Below the pieces are notes generated by a model. It saw only the letters and a program-made list of their open reading frames with translations, had not been told where the DNA came from and made no database searches. Both the position numbers and the translations under genes were made by a program. This document shows positions 1 to 9,175 of a stretch of 64,000 nt of DNA, in pieces. The stretch spans positions 1,943,199 through 2,007,198 of the forward strand of contig JACZZP010000018.1 of assembly GCA_015183035.1 (NCBI GenBank), given 5' to 3'. The stretch is from Meloidogyne chitwoodi (lineage: Eukaryota; Nematoda; Chromadorea; Rhabditida; Meloidogynidae). Each line of letters begins with the position of its first letter. Position 1 is the first letter of the stretch.

Positions 1-808
1 TAATACTTAAAAACGCCTAACACCAGTTTTTTTTTTAAAAAAGTCCAAAAATTTTGCTAAATAATTTTCATAAGTAGCAGGAGTATGTACATAGCAGTGA
101 AAACATTCTTTTAAATAATTTTATTTAAGACAAATATTTTTTTATTTTAAAGTAGTCTCTATCACTACTTGTTTGCACAAAAAATGTTTGTATAGTGTTC
201 ATCACATGCCACAAATCTTTATTGAGTGATACAACCTTGAAATAATTTAAAGTAATTAATCTACGTATTATTCAAGCCCAGGTATAAAAAGTTTTTTTAT
301 ATTAATTAAAAATAATATGCATTTTTTAAATAAAAAAATTTTTGCGCGTAATATGAATGATGCGTTTTGAGAGTGTAACTGTTTAATTGCGCATTTTACC
401 TTAACCTCTTCTCAATATATAAATGGTAAATAAATAAAAAATTTTGGGATGAATGCCTCTTTAATCGATTGAAATTTTTTCAACTAAATTCACTTTAAGT
501 GAGAGGGAAATTGACTATCGTTTTATCAGCGCTCAATTAATGTTTTTAGAAAAAATGTTGAACTTGACATAAATTAAATTTTTTAAATGTCCTCTCTTTG
601 GAAAAGAATAGTCTTGGTGTTTAATATTTTGTTTAAATGTTTAAAGATTTTTTACGAAAATGTTTAAGATATTAAGCAATAAAAATGTGCTTTATAAAAA
701 TTTTAAGGTTTCGCAACCTTTAAATTATTTTTGGCCCGAATAATTTTTATGTATTTCGATTTTTGAACGTTCTTTACTTTGGCAAATGATGTCAAAAGTG
801 TCCTAGAT
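1..808. other. AT-rich intergenic sequence upstream of xbx-1
   Basis: This stretch is very AT-rich with many A and T runs. I found no open frame with coding character, no tRNA-like boxes and no clear exon on either strand. It presumably holds the distal promoter of the xbx-1 gene to the right and perhaps the 3' flank of a gene beyond the left edge. Confidence 0.6.
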
Positions 809-822
809 GTTGTCTAGGTAAT
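809..822 (+). promoter_or_regulatory. X-box (DAF-19/RFX binding site) of the ciliary gene xbx-1
   Basis: The 14-mer GTTGTCTAGGTAAT fits the nematode X-box consensus RYYNYY-WW-RRNRRY at every position. It lies 51-64 bases before the ATG of the dynein-2 light intermediate chain gene, in the usual distance range for ciliary genes. In C. elegans the orthologous gene xbx-1 was named for its X-box and needs the RFX factor DAF-19. The consensus is degenerate, so the match alone would be weak; gene identity plus position make it convincing. Confidence 0.75.
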
Positions 823-872
823 TTATTAGTTTACTTCAAAGTTTTGCTGTATATAAAATAAATAAATTAAAA

Positions 873-2299
873 ATGGAAGCTGCTAATACTCAAAAAATTC
901 AAAAAGACGAGGACATTTTTGCATTAGCTCATAAACAGTTAGAGGAACGCCGTAAGATTGATGATGAACAAGAACAACGTTGTATAATTGATGCTATAAG
1001 GAAAAATAACGACGGATTTATTGAAAAAGATGGTAAAAATTTCACTTTTGTTTAATATTTAATTTTTTCAGAAAATTTTGCCGACAATATAAAAACAGTT
1101 AGTGCAGATGATTCTACGCTAATTTTTTGTGGAGCACCAAATTCGGTAATTTCCCTTGTAAAAGAAAATATTATTCTTGTAAGGGGAAATCGACGCTATT
1201 AGCACGTTTTCTGGAATACGGAGGAGCAGTAACAGTTCGTCAACAACCACCTGAAAAAAGCATTGCTCTTGAATACAAATTTGTCAATAGAATAAGAGGA
1301 AATGTTAGAAAAATATTTTAATCAAATTGGTTCATTTCTTAGGATCGTCAATTAGTTCATTGCTGGGAATTGGCTGGAGGAGGTTCACTTGTCAATTTGC
1401 TGGAACTTCCATTTAATCAACATGCAGGATTTAGAGTTTCTTCTCTTCTTCTTTTTGTTGATTTGACTGTTCCAGAACAATTTCGACAAGTAATAGATCC
1501 AATTATGGCACTTTGTCGTAAGCAAGTAGAGAAATGGTCGGCAACATCTACGGAACTCCAAAGAAAAAAATCTGAAGAGTCAAAATTATTGAAGCCTTTA
1601 GGCATTCCTTTGGTACTTGTCTGTGGGAGATACGATGATTTTCAGGTTAACTATAACTCATTAATATGTATTAGTATTTTCATTTAGAATTTCGAGAGTG
1701 AACGTAAGCGTCTTACTTATCGCTTGATCAGGCAGTTTGCTCACATGAATGGAGCGTCAATAATTGTTTTTTTAACTTAATTTTTATATTTAATCTATTT
1801 TCTCTAGACATTCAGTACACGAATGGATTCATTGATACAAAAAGCGCTTTTATTGCTCTCAAATATAGTGTCAGATTCGCGGTTTCTAAAAACTTATTCG
1901 ACTGACCCACATCAGCCTCTTTTTGTCTTACCTCATGGAATTGACTTGTTTGAGGTAAGAGATATTTTTTAGTTACAAAATTTGTGCTCTTTGTTTTCAG
2001 AAAATAGACCCTTCAACTGAATTTTTAACAACTTCAATGAGTTCACATAGCGAGGCAATGTTTAACTTTATCCAATCATTGAATTCTGCGTTTCCTCAGT
2101 TACCATTACAAATTAATGATGCTGGAGGAGATGAAAGCGATAAAAAACAACAATTTGATGAACCTGCAATCGATATGCTTGTAGAGGAACAAATGAGGGT
2201 ATGTTTTTAAATTTTTTAATTTTAAAAAATATAATGTAGAAATTGGAATTGCATGTCAGAGAATTACAGAACAGATTACAAGCAGAAAAAATGTTGTAA
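873..2299 (+). CDS. xbx-1: Cytoplasmic dynein-2 light intermediate chain (D2LIC/DYNC2LI1, XBX-1)
   Basis: The gene encodes the light intermediate chain of the dynein-2 motor, which drives retrograde intraflagellar transport in cilia; in nematodes this means the ciliated sensory neurons. I model eight exons: 873-1032, 1072-1145, 1184-1303, 1343-1645, 1688-1765, 1808-1954, 2001-2198 and 2240-2299, giving 379 aa, near the roughly 350-aa family length. All junctions are GT-AG, and the seven introns are 38-46 bases. A complete P-loop, GAPNSGKS (residues 74-81), is split by intron 2. Family landmarks follow in order: ALEYKF (about 106-111), CWELAGGG (125-132), a hydrophobic strand ending in CGRYDDFQ just before intron 4, then NFESERKR and HMNGAS. 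The last 30 residues look like a short coiled coil. The start is the first ATG in frame and lies just downstream of an X-box. The donor of intron 5 (GTTTTT) is weak. Identity is firm; single splice sites less so. Confidence 0.87.
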
Positions 2300-3570
2300 A
2301 ACAGACTAGCGTTCAAAGTTTAAATTAAAAACAAAATTGTACATGGTTCCCCTTTAGTTTACCAAAATATAGGTCAAATATATGTATATATAAATTCCAG
2401 ATATCTCGATTTACTAATTTTTAGAATTTTTTATATGTATATCAAACAACTTCATTTTTATTCTTAATTGAATACTCAACCTAACGATTCTTGCCCTTTT
2501 ATATCTTCCCACTTGAGACAGGAAGCATCATAAAACATGTACTTTTTTTCATATTGTTGCCTTTACATTTTTTATCGTCTATAGGAAAGGGTCAATTAAT
2601 TTGTACTAGGATTTTTTGTCATCCTTCTAATTTGTTGCTGTTGAAGGAATTTAGTCGTCTAGCCATTTGTCCAATTTTGCTTATTTTTTACTCTTCTATT
2701 AATATCTATATACAAAGTAGGAGGAACGTGCGCACAAGTCAAATAAAAGCTATGTAGTATATTTTTTAATATAATGGGCAATAAAGTTAGAGAGATGATC
2801 ACGGCCTTTTACTAACTAATAGTCTAAAATTAGCTTTTGTTCCTGTTAAGAATAACAAACAACCTCGTTCCTAGAGTTGAAGCGGACGAGAAAAGACACT
2901 TTTGAACGACTCGAAAGATCGGAATACCCAAAATATCAATTATTCTGATTTTGGGACAGACAATTTTCCAGCAAAGAATCCAAACATAAGGGCTAAAATT
3001 TCAGAGATGCTAATTCTATATCATTTGCATATATTAACCTTCCGTTGAATCTCAGATAAAGTCAAAATAAGTACATCAAAAAATCGACATTTAAAAACTG
3101 TTTACAAACATAAGTTGATGTTCTGGATTAAACAACAATAGCGGTGAAAGGGCAAAAGTATAAACAAAGCGAGGAAGGAGAAAAGTGCGCAGGGTTTAAG
3201 CGAGGCCACATATGCATTAAGAGCAAAGAATAAAAGCGATTGAATATGATGAGAGGGAAAACTAAAGTTTTGGTCCACAACTACACTCCTTTATTGACCA
3301 AAATAATTAAAGAAAACAAAAGCTGACCATCACAACTAAAACTGTCGATATGGCCATAGAAATAGGATGAGTTAAAAGGAGAAAATTTTCACTTTTTCTC
3401 TGCTGGTTAAATAAATTTTAGAGACGAACATCTCAGCTATCCAAATAAAAGTTGATGATTATTACTCATCTAAAGATCAATCACAATTAGTAAAATTAAT
3501 ATACAATATGTATTATAAGTAAACGACTTTATATGTACATATGTATATTTTTTCAATAATTTATATAATT
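2300..3570. other. Intergenic region between xbx-1 and the following gene
   Basis: No convincing exon was found. The longest open frames (for example 2491-2757 plus) are low-complexity and hydrophobic from T-rich sequence and lack coding character. The part from about 2,800 to 3,400 is somewhat less AT-rich than its surroundings and could hold promoter elements of the downstream gene, but I recognise no motif. No perfect AATAAA signal follows closely on the xbx-1 stop codon. Confidence 0.5.
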
Positions 3571-3577
3571 TTATCAG
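3571..3577 (+). promoter_or_regulatory. Candidate spliced-leader (trans-splice) acceptor
   Basis: A pyrimidine/T-rich acceptor, TTATCAG, ends three bases before the ATG at 3581, after an AT-rich stretch with no upstream exon in evidence. In nematodes, acceptors this close to the start codon are commonly used for SL1 trans-splicing, leaving an almost absent 5' UTR. It could instead be a cis acceptor of an unseen 5' exon. Confidence 0.45.
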
Positions 3578-3580
3578 ACG

Positions 3581-6500
3581 ATGATTTGTTTTTTGTTGAT
3601 AATTCCTTTAGTACTACAAAATATCTTTTTTCGATTTTTAATATTCTTCCCAACATCATTTTGCCAAATTGTCGATGCTGGTCACAATTTTCAACAAATG
3701 CCCACTTCTCAAATCCGAAGGAATGACTTTGCTAAATGGTTACATGAAAGGGACTCCTTATCGCCGAATGGTACAGTTTTTATTTAGTAGTTATTTTGAC
3801 TGTTTGGTGTTTTGAAATTTTTATCAATTTTAACACTTCAACATTTTATCTTTAACACAGAGTTTAAGAGAGAAAAGTGTAAAAGTGACTCTGGCTTTCA
3901 TTTTTTTAATTTTTTGCTTATCGTAAATACATATCTTTTGCATTTTCTTCGTTTTTAAAGGTTTGAATAATAATCAACAAACTGATCAGCAAAATCATTA
4001 TCAGCAAAGACAAATTCCTCCTCAACAAAATTCTTGGCAATTTCCAGTATTTCAACAAAAGCAACAAAATTATAATAGTTATCGACAACCATATCATTTA
4101 AATAATCAAAAAGGTTTAAGTCGTGTTTCAAACAATAATAATGGAAATGCTGGAAGTAATGAAAAAGGAGAGGCTATAGTAACAGAATTAAAACCGTCAT
4201 CACTTACTCCAGTTATTGGGCATAATTTTGTATGATTTATAATTTGTTAAATAATTTTTTGATTTTATTTATTTCTGTAACTAACAATGAAGTTAATTTC
4301 GAAATTTTTTAAAATTTTAAACTTCAATTTAAGCTAGAAAAGTCTAATCTTCCATTGACTACTACAAATTTGGAGCATTACTTGAATATTTTGAAAAAAC
4401 AAAACAATAGAAGAGAAAACAATGACAAACCTAAAGGGTTTAATACTCATTTGGTGGGTTATAAAAATTTCAAGTTTATTTTACAATCTAAAAATTTATT
4501 AAAACTAGATTGATAGTAGAGAAGTATTAATTCCCCCAACATCTCCATTTCTTCAATCTTGGCATCTAAAAAATATAACACAAAATGGTGAAAATGAAGA
4601 GGATGAATCTTTAGAACCATTTGAACAACAACAATTGTTATTAAATGGACCTTGTTTAACTGCAAATTGTAAAACATGGATAACAATAACAATTCCGAGT
4701 GAATTAGTTGGTATACCTCCAGGAATTGGAATTTCTTCTAGTATTGGTGGACGGAAAAAGGAAGAAGAAAGTGGAGGTGGAAGTAATAAACAACGACTTG
4801 TTTTACCAGTTTTGATTTGTTATATAAATAATCTAAAATTAATTTAAAATTGATTACAAAAATTTTCAACATGAATATTTTTTACATTTTTAAATGATTT
4901 TAAAATATTTTTAGCCAAAACCTTCAATTGAATCAAAACCTTCAATGCCTCCATTTCCTCCAAAACCAATGCCCCAGTCTGTACCTCATCGTAGTAGAGG
5001 TTCTGCCTCTCCAAAGAATAGACCTAGAGGGCCTACTAGTACAACAGATGCGTCTATTACTATTTCTCTTTCTTCTGCAACAACTAAGGCTTATCCACCG
5101 GTTTGAATACAAATAATTTTTTACTTTAACGGATTTTCTGATTTTTCAACTTTTTCTGTTAACATTTTTATTTTTAGGATTTTGTATTCAGCACTAAATG
5201 GATTCTCCCTGTTGATGGTCGGCCAAAAAATAATGAAAGCAGCATTGATAATAATAATTCAGGTGTGAACAGTATTTCTTCTTCAACTCAAGTAACATCT
5301 TCTGGTCGTGGAATTGAAAGCTTGTAAGGAGAATAAAATTTAAAGTGTTATTCGGAACAGAAACGGTTTACTTTATTTTATCTGATAGGGTAAATGTCCA
5401 GTTGGCGGTCTACCTATGCGCCTTCTTTTTTCTGCGCCGAAAAAATACTCTAGACTGACTCGATTGATATTGCCCAAGAAAAGTTCGATGTGTAAGAAAA
5501 GTGATAAAAGATTGAAGTTTGCTTAAAACACGTCAAACTTGAATCTATTGGGAGTGTTTTATTACTTCTTCATTTTTGGGCACATGGCCGGTTGGTTTTG
5601 GCAAAAACTTGGATCTAATCATTGAAATTTACTTTCTAATATGTGTTAGGTATTTTATAGTATGGTGTTTTGTTGATCAATGGAAATTAGAGTTAGGAAC
5701 GGGATCGGGTCCCGATCCCGTTTCCCGATTTCCCGATCCCTTTTCCCGGTTTTTTTGAGAAACCGGGATGAAAACGGGATCGGGAATACCCGGTTTTCCC
5801 GGTTCGGGTCCCGGCCGGTCATTAAATTTCCAATTCCCGGTCATTTTTCCCGGTTTCCCGGTTTTCCCGGTCGGGACCCGGTGATTTTTGGAACTGGAAA
5901 AAAGCGGGAATTCCCGATTTTCCCGGTCCGGGATCCCTCCCGGTCGTTCCATTCTAAAATTTCCCGATTCCCGATCCCGATTTTTACAAAATTCCTAACT
6001 CTAATGGAAATCATACATTAGAGTAAATTTCAATGATTAGATCCAAGTTTTTGCCAAGTCCAACTGGCCATGGGCCCAAAAATGAAGAAGTAATAAAAAA
6101 CTCTTAAAAGAAATTGAAACGTAAAATAAAATTTAACATGCCTTTAAACATCAAAGTTTTCTTGGGGCAATATCAATAAAGGCAGTCTAGAGTATTTTTT
6201 CGGCGCAGGAAAAAGAAGGCGCACAGGTAGACCGCCAACTGGACATTTACCATCTGATAGCTAAATATCTATTATATCTATTATTTTATATTACATTATT
6301 AATTATTATAGACCTTTCACAATTCGTCCGAAATCACCAAATGCATTACAACCAAAGGAGAGGACATCAGCTAAACGTCCTTCCAGTTCATTATCGCCCA
6401 AACCTTGGACTCATTCTTCCTCTTCAAATTCTCCAAAATCTCGTCCTCCATCTGAAAAACAAGCACCACGTCCTCCAACTCCAGATACAACAATCGAACA

Positions 6501-7076
6501 GGCGGCTATTTGGGTGATTTTTTTTTTAAATTTCTTTTAAATATTATAAAAATTTTTAATAGGCTAGCACTGAACTTATTGATGCAATTCGTGAGGCATT
6601 AGCAAAATTCCGTGCAACGCTCAACAAACATGACGAGCATCCAAATGATAATCAACACTCTCAATATTTTTCAGCAACAGAAGAGTTTGCTGACCCAGAA
6701 GAGGTAGAACGTGAACTGCATGTACAATTGCAATCTGCTTGGGAAACATTACGAGGTTTATTATAGAGAAATTTTTATTTTCTAAATACTTTATTCTATA
6801 AAATGAAATCATTTCCTTAGGTTTATCTTTTCGTGTTAAGTAAAGCAGATAAGCCAAATTTAAAATTTTTTAATAGGAACATGGCTAGAACAAGCAGTAG
6901 AGGATTTGGCTCAGCAAACAGATGCATTGGGTAGAGAAAGACGTGCAAGAGAAAGTTCAAGAATAAAAAGAAACTCAACAACATTAGTGGATCATCATCA
7001 GCAAAATAATAAAGAACATATTCAATTTTCATCTTTGGATAGTGGAAATATTCAAAGAAAAGCTATTAGTACATAA
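3581..7076 (+). CDS. Uncharacterised low-complexity protein with hydrophobic leader (601 aa, nine exons)
   Basis: I do not recognise this protein. The model joins 3581-3770, 3961-4229, 4334-4453, 4509-4808, 4915-5100, 5178-5323, 6312-6513, 6563-6755 and 6877-7076; the phases agree at every junction and it ends in TAA. Residues 1-35 are strongly hydrophobic with one Arg inside, suggesting a signal peptide or anchor. Residues about 65-135 are rich in Asn and Gln. Residues about 294-470 are Pro/Ser-rich and basic (PPFPPKP, PRPPTP). Residues about 475-580 are charged and probably helical. Cysteines are few; one pair sits in GPCLTANC. The composition suggests a secreted or surface low-complexity protein, but no domain supports a function. 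Exon 4 uses a weak donor (GTTTTG). Intron 6 carries a transposon insertion and would be about 116 bases without it. Boundaries are predicted by eye only. Confidence 0.6.
5380..5388. repeat. Left 9-bp target-site duplication of the fold-back element
   Basis: ATCTGATAG immediately precedes the left terminal inverted repeat and is repeated exactly after the right one at 6252-6260. The base before it differs between the two sides, so the duplication is exactly 9 bp. Confidence 0.85.
5389..6251. mobile_element. Fold-back non-autonomous DNA transposon (MULE-like) in intron 6
   Basis: An 863-bp element bounded by 9-bp direct repeats ATCTGATAG (5380-5388 and 6252-6260). The ends begin GGTAAATGTCCAGTTGGCGG and are perfect inverted repeats for 27 bases, then match with few changes for about 110 bases (5389-5495 against about 6146-6251). 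A second well-matched arm (about 5550-5645 against 6015-6110) and a short innermost one (ATTAGAGTTAGGAA near 5686-5699 and its complement near 5991-6004) follow, so most of the element can fold into one long hairpin. There is no transposase frame. Long terminal inverted repeats with a 9-bp target duplication are typical of Mutator-like fold-back elements; the superfamily is inferred. It lies wholly inside an intron. Confidence 0.85.
5697..5990. repeat. GC-rich CCCGG/CCCGAT degenerate repeat core of the fold-back element
   Basis: The loop of the fold-back element consists of many irregular copies of TTTTCCCGGT, TTTCCCGAT and their complements, including a palindrome around GGGATCGGGTCCCGATCCC. 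It is far more GC-rich than anything else in the window. The minus strand has several GGG runs 5-10 bases apart and might form G-quadruplex or hairpin structures. The open frames across it on both strands are by-products of the repetition, not genes. Confidence 0.75.
6252..6260. repeat. Right 9-bp target-site duplication of the fold-back element
   Basis: An exact copy of the ATCTGATAG at 5380-5388, directly after the right terminal inverted repeat. Both copies are intact, which suggests the insertion is fairly recent. Confidence 0.85.
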
Positions 7077-7359
7077 TGACATTCAATAATCATTGCCGGC
7101 TATTTTTATTTTGATTTTCTTCTTTTTTTTTTGCATGGAATCTATATTCTTTTTTGTTTAGCTCAAAAGCTCATTTCATGCAAAGTTTATATAGCTTAAC
7201 TTCAATATTTATTAATGCTTCAATGCCACTGACAATTTTAAATTTGTATTTTATCGTATAAACAATATTAACGTTTTTATATTAAATATCTCAAATTGGA
7301 ATCATTTTTTTTATCTTGAGAAATTTTTACAAATAATCTTGTTTTAAAAATAATTTTAG

Positions 7360-7587
7360 GTTCAAAATGATAGGCTACTACATTCTGGAATATTCTACAG
7401 ACATTGAATTGCATGCTTCTTTAATTTATGGCACCTGTAAACTTTTGTTTGATCCGATAATTGAACGTCCAAAGGTAAGGAGTATGTACATTTATCCAAG
7501 GATTAATCTGGGGTTTTTTGTTACTAGGATGAAAGTAAACTAAATAAAAGCAGTATCCTAATTTTTCAGTACTCTAACAAATTATAA
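7360..7587 (+). pseudogene. Possible gene fragment resembling condensin subunit CAP-G (two exons)
   Basis: A block with a good acceptor (TAATTTTAG before 7360) and an excellent donor (AAG/GTAAGG after 7474) is followed by a second block at 7528-7587 after TTACTAG; the phases agree and the second ends in TAA. The joined reading contains TDIELHASLIYGTCKLLF, then ESKLNKSSILIFQYSN. I find this reminiscent of the CAP-G (Cnd3) HEAT region, where a conserved helix with EL...G..KL.F is followed by a helix ending in a W/F-Y-N motif. No upstream or downstream exons of such a gene are visible; the neighbours are the end of the preceding gene and the 3' end of a collagen gene. It is therefore at most a duplicated fragment that kept an intron. 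The alignment was made by eye from memory of the family. Confidence 0.35.
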
Positions 7588-7704
7588 TAAATTTCTTTTA
7601 AACCTTACCTTTTGGTGAAAATAAAGAAATCACTTTAGCAAAAATAAATAATATGTACTTATTTTCCATGAGAAATGTTAATTTTTGGGAAGAATCTTAA
7701 TATC

Positions 7705-7710
7705 TTTATT
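7705..7710 (-). terminator. Polyadenylation signal AATAAA of the minus-strand collagen gene
   Basis: TTTATT on the plus strand reads AATAAA on the minus strand, about 20 bases after the TGA stop (7730-7732) of the collagen gene. Short 3' UTRs are usual in nematodes. Confidence 0.5.
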
Positions 7711-7729
7711 TAATTTATTCAGTATTCAT

Positions 7730-8924
7730 TCATCGTCTAGTACCATCCTCAAAAAATACTCCTCCATCAATTGCACAATATTTGGGACAGATCCCTTTTT
7801 CTCCAGGAGTTCCAGCTTGACCGGCAACTCCTTGAGGTCCTGATTGGCCATCAGAGCCTGGCTGTCCATCTGGACCAGGTTCTCCTTTTGGTCCAGGCGG
7901 TCCTGGTGGACCATCAGCTCCTGGAGGTCCAGGTTGACCTGGAGAACCAGGTGATCCTAAAATAATAAATTTGAAGTAAGATTATGCTTACTCTGTACTA
8001 GTACACCTTTTTATTTATAAAACAAACCTTGATCGCCAATCTCTCCAGGTTCACCAGGTATAAGAGGTTCACTTTGCGCTGGTACTCCAGGTTCGCCAGG
8101 TGGACCCTAAGATAGAAATACATAATTCTAACATTTTTAAACTTTACCTGCGGACCAGATTCTCCAACAGGGCCTGGAGGTCCTCTTGGACCAGGTGATC
8201 CTGGCGGTGCATCAGTTCCAGGACGGCCAGGAGTGCCAGCTTCTCCCGGATCTCCAGGTGAACCAGGCGGTCCTGGCGGACCGGGTGGCCCTTGAGGACA
8301 TGGTTTGCATGGAGGAGGTGTTGCAGGCTCGCATGGTGCAATTGGTGGTTTTCCTGATGTTCCAGGCATTCCAGGAGCTCCAGGCTTTCCAGGTCTTCCA
8401 CTTTTTCCGGTTGATCCTTGTGGTCCAGGCAATCCGGGAATACAGCAATCTCCACATGTAGGTGCTGGATTAGAATAACCTCCTTCGGGACTTCCAGATT
8501 GACGTGTTGTTCGATTTTTTGCAATATTTTCTGCAGCAGAAGATCTCATATGCTCAACTTCTACATAAATATCTTTGGCCGAACTCTGAAAATATAATAA
8601 AACATTATTTCATGTGGTAAAATTCCTTCTCACCCAGAAATTTTTTTAAAATTTTCTTATTGTAATTACTATTGATTAAATCTGAATCAACTAAAAATGT
8701 TTCTCCCTCCAACTTGCCTTGCAAAATCCCAGTTCATGTTGCATTTGTCTCCTTACGTGAGCTACATAATTATAAACCATTGGTAAAGTTACGACAACAG
8801 AAAGGACAGCAACTACAGAGAAGGCAACGGCTGAATAGGCCACAAATTTATAAGCCTTGATTCTTACGTCTTCCTTTTCTGGCACTATTATGGAAGAATT
8901 ACAATAAACTTTTGTAGATGACAT
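7730..8924 (-). CDS. Nematode cuticle collagen, minus-strand paralogue (316 aa)
   Basis: This is a secreted structural collagen of the cuticle, made in the hypodermis. Exons on the minus strand are 8924-8718, 8585-8148, 8106-8028 and 7956-7730. Residues 21-69 form the Col_cuticle_N domain, with a membrane-spanning signal anchor at about 27-52. A subtilisin-type cleavage site RTTR (94-97) follows, then a CGDCC cluster. Gly-X-Y blocks are separated by a [12 protein letters not shown] spacer and shorter interruptions. The C-terminus carries [12 protein letters not shown] and ends FFEDGTRR. In my reading this resembles the DPY-13/COL-34-type group. The first intron starts with GC (AAG/GCAAGT); the alternative GT nearby would shift the frame into a stop. 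It has one more intron (8107-8147, 41 bases) than its plus-strand paralogue. The 20-residue N-terminal extension before the shared domain is unlike that of the other copy. Confidence 0.88.
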
Positions 8925-8927
8925 TTC

Positions 8928-9102
8928 CTAAGATTAATTAAGAAATTATTAGGTAAATGATTAAAAGGCAAAAGTAAGAAATCGATTTTTCATGTTGATA
9001 CTCATACCGTGTCCTTAACTCAAGACTTACACATGTTACTGAGAGAAAGGATGTTTAATAAGGTAATAAAAAAGTTGGATGGGGTTATTCTTTAAACCTT
9101 AC
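8928..9102 (-). other. Candidate 5' UTR intron or trans-splice acceptor of the minus-strand collagen gene
   Basis: Read on the minus strand, an excellent donor ATAG/GTAAGG (intron from 9102) and an acceptor TAATCTTAG at 8928, three bases before the ATG, could bound a 175-base leader intron. Alternatively, the acceptor alone could receive a spliced leader. Confidence 0.35.
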
Positions 9103-9167
9103 CTATTTAATTTTCAATAAAAATTGCAGCAAAAATATAAACTGAAAAAATTAAGTGCTGATTTAGC

Positions 9168-9175
9168 TATTTATA
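9168..9175 (-). promoter_or_regulatory. TATA box candidate (TATAAATA) for the minus-strand collagen gene
   Basis: The minus strand reads GGGTATAAATAGC, a full TATA-box match 244 bases before the ATG at 8924. A start about 30 bases downstream would give a short untranslated exon ending at the donor at 9103. In AT-rich DNA such matches also occur by chance. Confidence 0.4.

Noticed and set aside
2491..2757. 88-codon hydrophobic plus-strand frame downstream of xbx-1
   Set aside because: T-rich DNA readily gives Leu/Ile/Phe-rich frames. There are no plausible splice partners and no recognisable domain.
5677..6021. Overlapping plus and minus frames of 113 and 91 codons rich in Pro, Gly, Arg and Phe
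   Set aside because: They cover the CCCGGT repeat core of the fold-back element. The amino-acid periodicity simply mirrors the DNA repeat, and the frames lie in an intron.
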